DNA of 64,000 bases from positions 1 through 64,000 of the forward strand of contig JAMOUQ010000051.1 in assembly GCA_027068085.1 (NCBI GenBank), given 5' to 3'. Both the position numbers and the translations under genes were made by a program. Source of the stretch: Desulfobacteraceae bacterium (GTDB lineage Bacteria; Desulfobacterota; Desulfobacteria; Desulfobacterales; Desulfosarcinaceae). Shown here in pieces: positions 49,866 through 59,557 of this stretch (positions are counted from its first letter, which is position 1; every line of letters begins with the position of its first letter). The notes under the pieces were generated by a model, which was not told the origin of the DNA, searched no databases, and worked only from the letters and a program-made list of their open reading frames with translations.

Positions 49866-51710
49866 ATGCCTGCAAAAGAAGACGAAATACCCTCGGCCCT
49901 CCTGGAGAATCTAAGGCATGTGGCCGGCAGTCCCGGAGTCTATCTGATGCGGGATGCGGCCGGCAGGGTCATCTACGTGGGCAAGGCTGCCAATCTCAAA
50001 AAAAGGCTGGCGAGCTATTTCAGCCGCAGGGGCCGCCGGGATCCCAAGACCGAGGCCCTGCTGTCGAAGCTTGCCGGCTTCGAGACCATTCTCACCACCA
50101 ACGAGAAAGAGGCTCTGATTCTCGAGTCCAATCTTATCAAAAAGCACCGGCCGCGCTACAATGTGATTCTGAAAGACGACAAACGTTATCCTTCCCTGCG
50201 CATAGATCCCGGGGAGAATTACCCCAACCTGACGGTGGTGCGGAAGATCAAAAATGACGGGGCTCTCTATTTCGGTCCTTACGCCTCGGCCAGGGCGGTC
50301 AGGCAAACCGTCCGTTTCATCCACAAGACTTTCAGGCTCCGGAAGTGCAACGACAAGATGTTCAGACGCAGAACCAGGCCCTGTCTCAACTATCAGATGT
50401 CTCTCTGCCTTGCTCCCTGCTGCCGTAATGTGGGCCGTGATTTCTACCATGATATCGTCAGGGAGGTCATCGCCTTTCTGAGGGGCAGGACTCCGGAGCT
50501 GATAAGGAAAGTACGGCGCCGGATGTTGGACGCTGCCCGGAGACAAGCCTACGAGGAGGCCGCCGGTCTCAGGGACAAACTTTTCGCCCTGGAGCGGACG
50601 CTGGAAAAACAGGTCAGCGTAATCAACGATTTCAAGGACCGGGACGTGATCGCCCTGGCAGAAGACGGGCTATGGACGGTGCTGACGGTGCTGAAAGTAA
50701 GGCGCGGATTCCTGATGGGACAGGCCCATTACTGCCTGGAACAGGCCCTGGGAAATGAAGGGGCCAAGCTCAGCGCCTTCATCCGCCAGTATTATACCAC
50801 CAGGGAGAGATTGCCCGCAGAGATCCTGTTGAGCCATCGCCCGGACGACCTCGAGCCACTGGCGGCCCACATCAGGGAGACGGCCGGCAGAAGCGTGACT
50901 TTCACCGTGCCCCGCAAAGCCGAAAAACGTCGTTTGGTGGAAATGGCCCTGGCCAATGCCGGCCACCGGGCCGGCAAGTTGAGAGAAGGGGAGCTGGCAC
51001 GGCGGCACCTTTTGGAAAACCTCAGGCAAAAACTGAAGCTGAGCCGCCTGCCGCTGCGGATAGAATGTTTCGACAATTCCCATCTGGGAGGCCGGCAAAT
51101 GGTTGCCGCCATGGCTGTTTTCGTGGCCGGGCGGCCGTCGCAGGAGGATTTCCGGCGATTCCGGCTGGACTTGCAGAGCCCCGACGATTATCTCGCCATG
51201 GCCACTGTGCTGGAGCGCAGGTTTTCAAAGACCGGTACCCGGGATGAATTACCCGATTTGGTGATGGTGGACGGCGGCAAGGGACAGCTGAACGTCGCCT
51301 TGCGGACGGTAGACCGCTTGGGGCTTTCCGGGAGGTTCGATCTTGTCGCAATAGCAAAGGCCGGGAAGCCCGGGCTGGAACCGGACAGGATATACCTTCC
51401 GGGCCGTGCCAATCCGGTAAATTTTCGCCGTGGCGACGAGACGCTGATGTTGCTGCAACAGATCCGCGACCGGGCCCACAGTCTGGCAATCGGATACCAG
51501 AGACTGCGACGCCGCAGACGGGCGCTGGAATCGGATCTGGACAAAATCCGGGGGATCGGCCCCAAACGCAAGGAGGCCCTGCTCAAAGCTTTCGGCGGGG
51601 TTGAAAATATCCGGGCAGCAACGCCCGAGCAACTGAGCGCTCTGCCCGGTATCAGTACTGAGTTGGCAAAAGCCGTGCTTGACGCTCTCAGGCAACGGGT
51701 AAGTGACTGA
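49866..51710 (+). CDS. uvrC: excinuclease ABC subunit C
   Basis: The 614-residue protein has an N-terminal GIY-YIG nuclease domain (SPGVYLMRDAAGRVIYVGKA, about 20-40, with KKRLASYF), a cysteine-bearing middle (CNDKMFRRRTRPCLNYQMSLCLAPC, read as RPCLNYQMSLCLAPC) that fits the Fe-S form, a UVR motif near 230 (AYEEAAGLRDKLFALE), an RNase H-like C-terminal nuclease (IECFDNSHLGGRQMVAAM, DLVMVDGGKGQL) and a helix-hairpin-helix pair (IRGIGPKRKEALLKAFG and NIRAATPEQLSALPGI). It makes both incisions in nucleotide excision repair. Size and motifs match the full-length enzyme. Confidence 0.96.
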   Translation: MPAKEDEIPSALLENLRHVAGSPGVYLMRDAAGRVIYVGKAANLKKRLASYFSRRGRRDPKTEALLSKLAGFETILTTNEKEALILESNLIKKHRPRYNVILKDDKRYPSLRIDPGENYPNLTVVRKIKNDGALYFGPYASARAVRQTVRFIHKTFRLRKCNDKMFRRRTRPCLNYQMSLCLAPCCRNVGRDFYHDIVREVIAFLRGRTPELIRKVRRRMLDAARRQAYEEAAGLRDKLFALERTLEKQVSVINDFKDRDVIALAEDGLWTVLTVLKVRRGFLMGQAHYCLEQALGNEGAKLSAFIRQYYTTRERLPAEILLSHRPDDLEPLAAHIRETAGRSVTFTVPRKAEKRRLVEMALANAGHRAGKLREGELARRHLLENLRQKLKLSRLPLRIECFDNSHLGGRQMVAAMAVFVAGRPSQEDFRRFRLDLQSPDDYLAMATVLERRFSKTGTRDELPDLVMVDGGKGQLNVALRTVDRLGLSGRFDLVAIAKAGKPGLEPDRIYLPGRANPVNFRRGDETLMLLQQIRDRAHSLAIGYQRLRRRRRALESDLDKIRGIGPKRKEALLKAFGGVENIRAATPEQLSALPGISTELAKAVLDALRQRVSD

Positions 51711-51753
51711 GTTTATGCCGCGTCGGCCTGCTGACCGTCCGGAAACGGCCCGC

Positions 51754-52740
<987 letters not shown>

Positions 52741-52761
52741 TTAAAACAAGCCAAAGAGGCA

Positions 52762-52789
52762 TCCATAGCATATTGTCCGCACTTGTCAA
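52762..52789 (-). promoter_or_regulatory. sigma-70 promoter for mdh
   Basis: On the minus strand TTGACA (52784-52789) and TATGGA (52762-52767) are 16 bases apart, about 70 bases before the mdh ATG. Confidence 0.55.
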
Positions 52790-52825
52790 TAGAGTAATAT
52801 TTAGTTATTTGAAAACGTTTGAATA

Positions 52826-52855
52826 TTGACACATTAGGCCAAAAGAGGCTAAAAA
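52826..52855 (+). promoter_or_regulatory. possible promoter for the signalling group
   Basis: On the plus strand TTGACA (52826-52831) and TAAAAA (52850-52855) are 18 bases apart, divergent to the mdh promoter and about 235 bases before the start of the helical-repeat protein gene. This gives a long leader (about 230 bases) ending in the hairpin at 53055-53079. Confidence 0.45.
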
Positions 52856-53054
52856 TGATACTCAGTCGGTTGCATTCGATACGTGTTCGCAATGCGGCCG
52901 CCCGCAAAAGTTACAGCACATGCAGGCTCGCAGGCCGGCGGCGCAACGCAGGGGCATCGCAGCAAGCCCGGGGATCCGCCGGCAGGGGCCGGGGTGGCCA
53001 GGGGTTATCGAGTTCACATTTCCCGGCTGCCTTTGAATTTGGACGGTTGGCAAA

Positions 53055-53079
53055 ATCATCCCGTGGACTGCGGGATGAT
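53055..53079 (+). promoter_or_regulatory. hairpin adjacent to the ribosome site of the helical-repeat gene
   Basis: ATCATCCCG and CGGGATGAT form a nine-pair perfect stem with a seven-base loop, ending one base before the GAGGAT ribosome site at 53080-53085 and ten bases before the ATG at 53090. It could restrict ribosome access or be an mRNA processing or stability element. Confidence 0.5.
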
Positions 53080-53089
53080 GAGGATTACA

Positions 53090-54025
53090 ATGGCGGATTT
53101 TAAACAGCAGCTCAAAGCGTTACTCGGTGAGGCTGAAATTTACAAAAGCCAGGGGCTGGTCGATGAAGCCAGGGCAAAATATAAAACCGCAGCAGAGCTG
53201 ATACGCTCCAAACCGAACATAAAAAACCGTGATGGTTTGCTCGATGCGATCAGGGCCAAGATCGGTCAGTTGCAAAAGCAGCAGATTGACGCCGATCAGG
53301 TAGTTCAGTCGCCCAAATTGTCGCCCAAGGCTCAGAACCTCATAAAAAATCTTTTCATCGCCACAGATGAAGAGCACCCTGACGATGCAGCCCTTCAGGC
53401 CGCCATCATGATGGCAAAAATCGGGCAGTTCGAAAGCGCCATCACCGAGTTCAACAAGCTTATTCAGAAGGATCGTCTCAGGGTGGCGGCGGCCAAGCAT
53501 ATTCTTCAGTGTCATCTGGCGAAATCTTCGGAACGGGAAGCCATAGAACAGTATCGCCGCTGGATCGAAGACGGCGGTTTCCCGCCCAGGCAACTGGAAA
53601 CCGTCCGACAGTATCTGGAGGAGATCCTGCAGCAAAAAGGTATCAAGCGCAGACTGCCGTCACCGAAGATTGAAACCGAAGATAAGGCTGACCAAATCCC
53701 GGAGCCGGAAACCGAGAGTGAAACCGAAGAAGATTTCATAGATATCACTTCTATCGCCATAAGCTTCGAGGGCGGTCCTCACAAGGGCAAGACCGTCGAG
53801 TTCGACGTAAATTTTCAGTCCGGGAACATGTTGAGCCTGATTATCTCCAAGAATGAAGCCGATGTGCTTGAAGGTCTGGACGACGGGATGAAGTTGAATG
53901 ACATACAGTTTTTCTCTCCGATTGCGATTTTCAGCGGGGCAGGCGTCGTGGTTTCCAAGACACAGATCAAATCCGGGCCCAAGCAGGGGGATTATTGCCT
54001 CGATATACGCATTACAAGCACGTAA
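53090..54025 (+). CDS. helical-repeat (TPR-like) protein, first gene of a GTPase signalling group
   Basis: From the ATG at 53090 (GAGGAT upstream) the product is 311 residues. The N-terminal half is helical with TPR-like spacing: KALLGEAEIYKSQGLVDEAR, read as EAEIYKSQGLVDEARAKYKTA, kept short as SQGLVDEARAKYKTAAEL, then AALQAAIMMAKIGQFESAI and a further helix pair. A polar linker (about 185-215, many Glu and Thr) leads to a C-terminal beta domain from ISIAISFEGGPHKGKTVEF onward that resembles none I can name. It probably acts as an adaptor for the MglA-like GTPase encoded 123 bases downstream. No enzyme motif is visible. Confidence 0.75.
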   Translation: MADFKQQLKALLGEAEIYKSQGLVDEARAKYKTAAELIRSKPNIKNRDGLLDAIRAKIGQLQKQQIDADQVVQSPKLSPKAQNLIKNLFIATDEEHPDDAALQAAIMMAKIGQFESAITEFNKLIQKDRLRVAAAKHILQCHLAKSSEREAIEQYRRWIEDGGFPPRQLETVRQYLEEILQQKGIKRRLPSPKIETEDKADQIPEPETESETEEDFIDITSIAISFEGGPHKGKTVEFDVNFQSGNMLSLIISKNEADVLEGLDDGMKLNDIQFFSPIAIFSGAGVVVSKTQIKSGPKQGDYCLDIRITST

Positions 54026-54148
54026 CCGGTAAATGTTTTCGAAGTTTGACGGAGACAGTGGAGACGAAATTTGTAGGACTTTTATGAGCTGGCCGGATTG
54101 AAAATCCGTTTCAGCCAAATGCCAAGCCAAGTTGCGGAGTGAATACTT

Positions 54149-54763
54149 ATGGCCATTTTCAACCTGAAGAAGCGGGAAATAGAATGCAAGATTGTATATT
54201 ATGGTCCGGGGCGCTGCGGTAAGACCACGAATCTGGAGTTCATTTTCAAGTCCTACAAAAAACAGGTCCGGGGCGAGATGGTTTCGATAAACACCGAAGG
54301 TGACCGCACATTGTTTTTTGATTTTCTCCCCATGGGGCTTGGGAAGATCAGGGGTTGCGATGTAAGGGTGCAGCTTTACACCGTACCCGGACAGGTAAAA
54401 TACAGCTCTACCCGCAAGCTTGTCCTCAGGGGGGTGGATGGTGTCGTTTTCGTTGCCGACTCGCTCGAGGTGAGACGTGAAAAAAACATGTTGTCACTAA
54501 AGGATCTGCAGAGTAATTTGAAGGAATACGGCAAAAGCATCTTCAAGGTACCGCTTGTAATGCAATATAACAAGAGAGATTTGGCCGAGCAAGGTATTCC
54601 GCTGATGCCACTGGAACAAATGGAAAGAGACCTGAATCGGCAATTGAAGGTTCCATCTTTTCCTGCCAGCGCGGTCAAGGGTGCCGGAGTCGGAGTCACT
54701 CTCAAGGAGTGTTTGAAGTTGACTCTGAAGGCATTGCAAAAAGAGTTCAAGTGGGCCCAGTAA
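54149..54763 (+). CDS. MglA-like small Ras-family GTPase
   Basis: The 204-residue protein begins MAIFNLKKREIECKIVYYGP and has the P-loop GPGRCGKTTN, the TVPGQ G3 box (DxxG replaced by TVPGQ as in MglA), QYNKRDL as the G4 box, and SAVKGAGVG as the G5 region. MglA lacks the usual Asp in G3, as here. MglA-type GTPases set cell polarity and drive gliding or type IV pilus switching in Myxococcus and relatives. The partner GAP MglB was not found nearby, so regulation must come from elsewhere or from the neighbouring proteins. It stands at the centre of a four-gene group with PATAN, cNMP-like and PilZ domains. Confidence 0.92.
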   Translation: MAIFNLKKREIECKIVYYGPGRCGKTTNLEFIFKSYKKQVRGEMVSINTEGDRTLFFDFLPMGLGKIRGCDVRVQLYTVPGQVKYSSTRKLVLRGVDGVVFVADSLEVRREKNMLSLKDLQSNLKEYGKSIFKVPLVMQYNKRDLAEQGIPLMPLEQMERDLNRQLKVPSFPASAVKGAGVGVTLKECLKLTLKALQKEFKWAQ

Positions 54764-54782
54764 AATGTGAGCTAAGGTGATT

Positions 54783-55955
54783 ATGAGTGCTAACAAAGTA
54801 CTGGCTGGCAGTTTGAAATTCCTGACCCTGGGTGAGGTCATGCAGATCCTTGGCGGTAACGCCAGCAGCGGGATCTTGCGCATAATGAGCCGCTATGCCA
54901 ACGAACCGGGCGTTATTTACTTCAAGGACGGCAATCCCGTGAATGCAGCCTGTTCGGGCAGATCAGGCCTTGATGCAGTTTATTCCCTCTTTGGATGGAC
55001 TGACGGCGAGTTCGAGTTTCATCAGGAGCAAGTCGATGTGGAGCCGGTAATAAACAAGAGCCGCATGGGGATAATTTTGGAGGGACTGAAAATGGTCGAC
55101 GACGGGCAGATAGAAAAGCTTGGGCCTGACGCCATAGGAACATCCCGGATGGCGGCAACCAAGGGAGAGGGAGTCGTGCCTTTGATGAAGGGGCCACTGG
55201 TGGACTATATGTACATCGCCGACGAAGAGGATTTCTTCGATGGCGAGAGCATTGTCGAGGAGGGCAAACACGGTTCTTGGATATGGGTGGTGCTGGAAGG
55301 CGTCGTCGAGATAGTCAAAAACACCGACAAGGGTCCTTTGCCGATTGTCAGAGTCGGTGACGGCGGATTCATCGGCAGCCTGTCGTCATTTCTGATTCAG
55401 GGCCATATGCGCACAGCCACCGTCGTGGCAGTGGGCAACGTCCAGTTGGGGGTTCTGGATTCCCAACGGCTCGCCCAGGAATTCGCGGCCCTGTCGGCCG
55501 AGTTCAGAACTTTTCTTATTTCGATCGACAGGCGTCTGCGGCAGCTCAATCAACGGGTGGTGGATTATTACACGGGCGCGGCAGATCCTGCCAGTATGAT
55601 AAATAACCGCGTGCCGGTAATAAAACAGGGCGCCGACGAAGAAAGCCTCTACCAGGTTGCCGGCGGTGACGCCGTGGTTGTGAGACATCATGAGAAAGGG
55701 ATGGTGCCCCTGGTCAGCCTGCCGCGGGGAGAGTATTTCGGCTCTGTTCCATTCATGGAACTGGGGCAGGAGCCCGAGTATGCTTCTGTTCTTGCCTCCA
55801 AGGATCTCAAGGTCAAGAAGATCGACGCCGGGAAGTTCAAGAACGAGTATGACAATCTTTCGACCACTTTCAAGAACATGGTCGATCACATGGCTGCCGC
55901 CATATCGGTTACCACCGGTGTGGTTTGCGCCTATCATTCCAAAGAGAGCAGATGA
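54783..55955 (+). CDS. PATAN (DUF4388) plus two cyclic-nucleotide-binding-like domains
   Basis: The ATG at 54783 (AAGGTGA upstream) gives a 390-residue protein. Residues 1-100 are a PATAN/DUF4388 domain: LAGSLKFLTLGEVMQILGG, SSGILRIMS, GVIYFKDGNPVNAACSG and LFGWTDGEFEFH. Two cNMP-binding-like barrels follow at about 130-230 (SIVEEGKHGSWIWVVLEGVVEI, read as GKHGSWIWVVLEGVVEIVKN, with VGDGGFIGSLSSFL) and about 275-370 (PVIKQGADEESLYQVAGGDAV, read as KQGADEESLYQVAGGDAVVV, with GEYFGSVPFMELG). The phosphate-binding cassette Arg and Glu are not clearly kept, so they may not bind cAMP. It follows the MglA-like gene by 19 bases, so it is likely a partner or effector. Confidence 0.82.
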   Translation: MSANKVLAGSLKFLTLGEVMQILGGNASSGILRIMSRYANEPGVIYFKDGNPVNAACSGRSGLDAVYSLFGWTDGEFEFHQEQVDVEPVINKSRMGIILEGLKMVDDGQIEKLGPDAIGTSRMAATKGEGVVPLMKGPLVDYMYIADEEDFFDGESIVEEGKHGSWIWVVLEGVVEIVKNTDKGPLPIVRVGDGGFIGSLSSFLIQGHMRTATVVAVGNVQLGVLDSQRLAQEFAALSAEFRTFLISIDRRLRQLNQRVVDYYTGAADPASMINNRVPVIKQGADEESLYQVAGGDAVVVRHHEKGMVPLVSLPRGEYFGSVPFMELGQEPEYASVLASKDLKVKKIDAGKFKNEYDNLSTTFKNMVDHMAAAISVTTGVVCAYHSKESR

Positions 55956-56038
55956 GCGAATTGGTGGCCGGACACACCCACCGGGCAATCGGCAGCTGCA
56001 ATGCAGCAGACAACAAAGCTATATTTTAGGAGCTGGTC

Positions 56039-56389
56039 ATGGCCGTTGAAGAAAAAAGAGGATGCTCGCGGATCGAGGCGATAAATCTTCTCAATTACGT
56101 CTATCTGGATGAAGACGGTAACGAAGCGTTGCAGGGCATGGGGCGCACTCTCAATGTTTCGGAAAAAGGCATTCTGCTCGAAACCCATCACCGGGTTGAA
56201 AAAGACCAGAGTGTTTCTCTGACCATCGGTCTCGAAGAAGACATGGTGGACATTCTGGGCAAGGTGGTTTACACCCGTGAAGAAAGGCCCGGGGTATACG
56301 CGGCCGGCATAGAGTTTGCCGAAATGGGCCCTGCGGCAAGAGAGACTTTGAAGAAATATATCGAAGTTTTCAACAGTGGGCAAAAATGA
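56039..56389 (+). CDS. PilZ-domain protein, putative cyclic-di-GMP receptor
   Basis: The 116-residue protein is a single PilZ domain. The cyclic-di-GMP motifs are [11 protein letters not shown] (R-x3-R in residues 7-11) and [13 protein letters not shown] (N-x-S-x2-G), followed by strands LGKVVYTRE and [11 protein letters not shown]. Both signature motifs are intact, so binding is likely. It follows the PATAN/cNMP protein by 83 bases, with AGGAGC before its ATG, and ends 55 bases before the purC start. It joins the four-gene group that combines cyclic-di-GMP sensing with an MglA-like GTPase. Confidence 0.9.
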   Translation: MAVEEKRGCSRIEAINLLNYVYLDEDGNEALQGMGRTLNVSEKGILLETHHRVEKDQSVSLTIGLEEDMVDILGKVVYTREERPGVYAAGIEFAEMGPAARETLKKYIEVFNSGQK

Positions 56390-56444
56390 CACGGTTGAAG
56401 TGAAATCGCAGAAGTCAAATCGCAATTACGAGGAAAGCTTCAAG

Positions 56445-57347
56445 ATGGAATACGACGGCGCAGTTATGGAAACGAACCTGGAAGGCCTGAAGTTGATCAG
56501 AAAAGGCAAGGTGAGAGACGTTTATGATCTGGGCGACTGTTTTCTTATGATCGCCACGGACAGAATTTCGGCCTTTGACGTCATAATGCCCACCCCGATT
56601 CCGGACAAGGGCAAGATATTGAATCAAATATCCCTGTTCTGGTTTGAAAAGCTGAAGGACCTTGTGCCCAATCATGTGATCACCGGCGACGTGGACCGGT
56701 TTCCGTCGGAACTGAAGCCGTGGCGCAAGCTGCTGGACGGTCGCAGCATGCTGGTCAAAAAGGCGGAACCCTTGCCGGTTGAATGTGTCGTCAGGGGATA
56801 CATCTCGGGTTCGGGCTGGAAGTCATACTTGAAAGACGGCACTGTTTGCGGCATAAAGCTGCCGCCCGGGCTCAAGGAGTCGGATCGGTTGCCGCAGCCA
56901 ATTTTCACACCCTCGACGAAGGAAGAGGCGGGCAAGCACGATATCAACATAGATTTCGAGACGACATGCAAGCTGGTGGGAAAAGAAGTGGCCGAAAAGA
57001 TCAGGCAGCTGTCCCTGGCAATCTACCGGCAGGGAGCCTGCCTGGCGGATGAAAAAGGAATTATCATAGCCGACACGAAGTTTGAGTTCGGATTTCATGA
57101 CGGCGAACTTATCCTTATAGATGAAGTCCTGACACCCGATTCTTCCAGGTTCTGGCCGAAAGAGACCTACAAGCCGGGTGGAGCACAGAAAAGTTATGAC
57201 AAGCAATATGTCAGAGATTATCTTTCATCGCTGAACTGGAACAAACAGCCACCCGCACCGGAACTTCCCGCAGAAGTGGTTTCAAACACGCGGGCGAAAT
57301 ATCTCCAGGCCCTGGAGGCGTTGACCGGTACGACTCATGGAATATAG
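56445..57347 (+). CDS. purC: phosphoribosylaminoimidazole-succinocarboxamide synthase
   Basis: From the ATG at 56445 (GAGGAAA upstream) the 300-residue protein is the long form of SAICAR synthetase. It shows [59 protein letters not shown] and [13 protein letters not shown], all conserved family segments with the ATP-binding Lys and the substrate loops. It joins CAIR and aspartate in purine synthesis. It is preceded by the PilZ gene and its end overlaps the ParB-like gene by 11 bases, so these are probably co-transcribed. No other pur genes are present in the window. Confidence 0.96.
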   Translation: MEYDGAVMETNLEGLKLIRKGKVRDVYDLGDCFLMIATDRISAFDVIMPTPIPDKGKILNQISLFWFEKLKDLVPNHVITGDVDRFPSELKPWRKLLDGRSMLVKKAEPLPVECVVRGYISGSGWKSYLKDGTVCGIKLPPGLKESDRLPQPIFTPSTKEEAGKHDINIDFETTCKLVGKEVAEKIRQLSLAIYRQGACLADEKGIIIADTKFEFGFHDGELILIDEVLTPDSSRFWPKETYKPGGAQKSYDKQYVRDYLSSLNWNKQPPAPELPAEVVSNTRAKYLQALEALTGTTHGI

Positions 57348-58293
57348 CTGGCGTACGATTCCGATCAAGGCCCTGGCGCTGGATCCGGCACCTTACCAGA
57401 TAACAACCCGAAGATCAGTCGAAGATCTGATTGCCTCAATAAAGGCCGTGGGGCTTTTGCAGCCGATAATCGTGGCCCGGCAGGGGCCGGAGTGCGTCGT
57501 GCTGGCGGGGCACCGCCGGGTGAAAGCCTGCGCGTTTCTGGGACATGATTCCATAACAGCCGGGGTGGTTCCGGAAACTGCCTCCCGCGTGGAAAAGGCG
57601 ATGATCGCCGTGGCCGACAACTGTTCCCAGAGGAGGCTGAATCTTGTCGAACAGGCACGGGCAGTCGGCGTCCTGTCGGAAGCCCTCGGCGGTGAAGACC
57701 GCCTTGAAGATCTGGCTGCCGGGGCGGGTTTGCCGGTCAACGCGGAAATGATAGCCAAGCTCAAAAAGGTGGCCCGTATGGCGCCGGCCCTGCAGGAAGC
57801 CTTGATGGCAGGGGCGATAAGTTTGCCGATTGCCCTCAGGCTGTATGAAACCGACGAGGCGACGGCAGTTCTTCTGGCAGATCTTTTTACGAAGATGGGC
57901 ATAGGGTTGAACCGCCAGCGCCAGATCCTGACGTGGGCGGATGAAATATCGAAGCGTGACGGTGTCGCCGTTGCCGATATCCTGGCACGGGTAAACGCAT
58001 ACGGCAAGGATGGGATCAAAAATGCAAAAGACAAAGGCGCCTGGACCAGGGCCATCATCGAAGGAATAAGAGTTATGCGGTATCCTTCCATGGTGGCCGC
58101 GGAAAAAAGATTCAGGCAATTGCTTGGAAAGCTCAAGCTTCCTGAAGGCATGCGCATCGATCCCCCGCCATATTTCGAAGGCAACGATTACAAAGTGATC
58201 CTGACTGTCAGACGAAAGGAAGATCTCGAAAGGCTGGGCTCCGATTTGCAGAAACTCGCCGCAATGAAAGAGACGGCAAAGATATTGCGTTAA
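57337..58293 (+). CDS. orphan ParB/Spo0J-like nuclease-domain protein
   Basis: The 318-residue protein has a ParB N-terminal domain: [20 protein letters not shown], then [17 protein letters not shown] with the GHRR box in place of GERR, then a helical middle ([18 protein letters not shown] with a KorB/HTH-like helix) and a C-terminal region with no family match. There is no ParA gene or parS site nearby, so a partition role is unlikely. ParB-domain proteins may be CTP-binding or act as regulators or nucleases. It starts within the end of purC. Its C-terminal [16 protein letters not shown] and [16 protein letters not shown] look like a distinct globular domain. Confidence 0.8.
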   Translation: MEYSWRTIPIKALALDPAPYQITTRRSVEDLIASIKAVGLLQPIIVARQGPECVVLAGHRRVKACAFLGHDSITAGVVPETASRVEKAMIAVADNCSQRRLNLVEQARAVGVLSEALGGEDRLEDLAAGAGLPVNAEMIAKLKKVARMAPALQEALMAGAISLPIALRLYETDEATAVLLADLFTKMGIGLNRQRQILTWADEISKRDGVAVADILARVNAYGKDGIKNAKDKGAWTRAIIEGIRVMRYPSMVAAEKRFRQLLGKLKLPEGMRIDPPPYFEGNDYKVILTVRRKEDLERLGSDLQKLAAMKETAKILR

Positions 58294-58591
58294 TCACACC
58301 GATTCACCTTCCTGAACATACCTCAACATATAGCGGTAAGGGCAAAAAACTAACCGCACGCAGCGTTTCCGTCATTATCCGAATCCGGACCTGATCCTTC
58401 AAATCCCGGTTTGGTGGGTTATTGGTTCCCCGATATACTGAATTCATGCTGAATAATCGCAACTTGTCACATTATAGCTACAATATAATCACAATCATAA
58501 TCTGTGTAAAAATATAAAACATGAATAAAAATAACTTGACAAATATGAAGCATACAATTAAGAGATATACAGGAAATAAATAGGATTCAGT
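58294..58591. other. AT-rich intergenic region upstream of the TetR gene
   Basis: About 300 bases. From 58440 the DNA is markedly AT-rich. TTGACA at 58536-58541 is the best -35 box, with TAAGAG 17 bases later as a weak -10. An inverted-repeat operator could not be fixed with confidence. No gene is supported here. Confidence 0.45.
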
Positions 58592-59230
58592 ATGGGAATC
58601 AAGGAACGCAAAGAAAGGGAGAAGGAACGGCGTCGTCAACAAATAATGGTGGCGGCCAAGAGGGTTTTTTCGACAAAGGGTTTCAGCAAGACAACCATGG
58701 AGGACATCGCCAAAGAGGCCGAGCTGAGTCCGGGAACCCTTTACCTGTATTTCAAAAACAAGGACGAATTGTATGCATCTCTTTCATTGCGGATTCTGCA
58801 GTATCTGATCATAAGACTCGAACATGTGGTGAACGAGAAAATAAGTGACCCCGGAAAAAGAATTCAAGCCCTGAAAGAGGCGATGTTCGATGTCTATGAA
58901 TTCGATCCCATGATCCTGATTAACATGTTTCATCTTCAGTCAAGTGACACCCTCAAAAATCTGACGCCCAAATTATTGGACCAAATCAAAGAGCTGTCCA
59001 AGCGCTCTTTGGAGACTATGGCTTCGATCTTCGAAGACGGAATCCGAAACGGATATTTCATAGACAAAAATCCGGTCGCCATTGCCGATATCGTATGGTC
59101 AATGTTTTCAGGCGTCATTCTTTGGGAAACGAGCAAGAAAATAATTAACAAGCAAAAGGATTACGTAAAATCCACGCTCGAGACCGCATTCGAAATATTC
59201 GAAAGAGGCATTACCCGCAATACTGCGTGA
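58592..59230 (+). CDS. TetR-family transcriptional regulator
   Basis: The 212-residue protein has a highly charged start (KERKEREKERRRQQI) and the TetR helix-turn-helix: IMVAAKRVFSTKGFSKTTMEDIAKEAELSPGTLYLYFKNKDELYA, given here as KGFSKTTMEDIAKEAELSPG and TLYLYFKNKDEL. The C-terminal ligand-binding half ends with SMFSGVILWETSKKIINKQK. This pattern (IYEDIAKEAELSPGTLYLYF type) is common in regulators of fatty acid or acyl-CoA genes in Desulfobacterota. It precedes acs by 327 bases on the same strand, so it may control the acetate module, with an acyl-CoA or related ligand. This is inference from order only. Confidence 0.88.
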   Translation: MGIKERKEREKERRRQQIMVAAKRVFSTKGFSKTTMEDIAKEAELSPGTLYLYFKNKDELYASLSLRILQYLIIRLEHVVNEKISDPGKRIQALKEAMFDVYEFDPMILINMFHLQSSDTLKNLTPKLLDQIKELSKRSLETMASIFEDGIRNGYFIDKNPVAIADIVWSMFSGVILWETSKKIINKQKDYVKSTLETAFEIFERGITRNTA

Positions 59231-59557
59231 AACGATGTAGTAAAAGCATCAGCTGTTGTTAACAGAGCCAAGAAAGGCCGAAGGGTGAAAACAGGCTTGA
59301 ACTGCAGAGCTGATCGGAAATTTCCGGATGTAAGCCAGGTTTCACGGTGCGGACGGAAACAGGCTTGGCTCTTGAAAATACAGTTCATGAAAGGAGGGAT
59401 GCCCCAGAAGACCAGCATGCCTTTGCCGGTTTCAACACAACGCAAGATCAATTGCAGAAGGTAGGCGGCAACTGAAACGAGTCACCGCAAGGTAAAGGCA
59501 GCCCTTGTAGTGTAGAGGCAAGAAAAACGGGATCCATGACCATAAGGAGTGTGATCT
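59231..59557 (+). other. structured leader region upstream of acs
   Basis: This 327-base gap contains the nested helices listed separately and further small stems: GCGG/CCGC with ACT/AGT inside (59465-59488), and CAAGG/CCTTG (59488-59507). No coding frame is convincing. The acs ribosome site AAGGAG lies at the right end (59544-59549). A riboswitch or antitermination leader is possible, but I cannot match it to a known family. Confidence 0.5.
59265..59371 (+). ncRNA. candidate structured RNA with nested long-range helices
   Basis: GAGCCAAG (59265-59272) pairs perfectly with CTTGGCTC (59364-59371), eight pairs. Inside it GTGAAAACAGGCTT (59285-59298) pairs with AAGCCAGGTTTCAC (59332-59345) with 12 of 14 positions paired, the mismatches A-G and A-A in the middle. 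The apical part holds the self-complementary CGGAAATTTCCG (59315-59326). Three nested elements in 107 bases are unlikely by chance. No known riboswitch signature (cyclic-di-GMP, cobalamin, SAM, THF or molybdenum cofactor) was recognised. Confidence 0.5.

Noticed and set aside
59161-59451. 96-codon minus-strand frame opposite the acs leader
   Set aside because: No ribosome site or domain; the region is better explained by RNA structure on the plus strand.
59231-59557. acs leader as a known riboswitch (cyclic-di-GMP, cobalamin, SAM, molybdenum cofactor) or a group II intron end
   Set aside because: The conserved cores of these RNAs (for example the GGGCAAACC segment of cyclic-di-GMP-I or the cobalamin box) are absent, and no domain V-like hairpin is seen.
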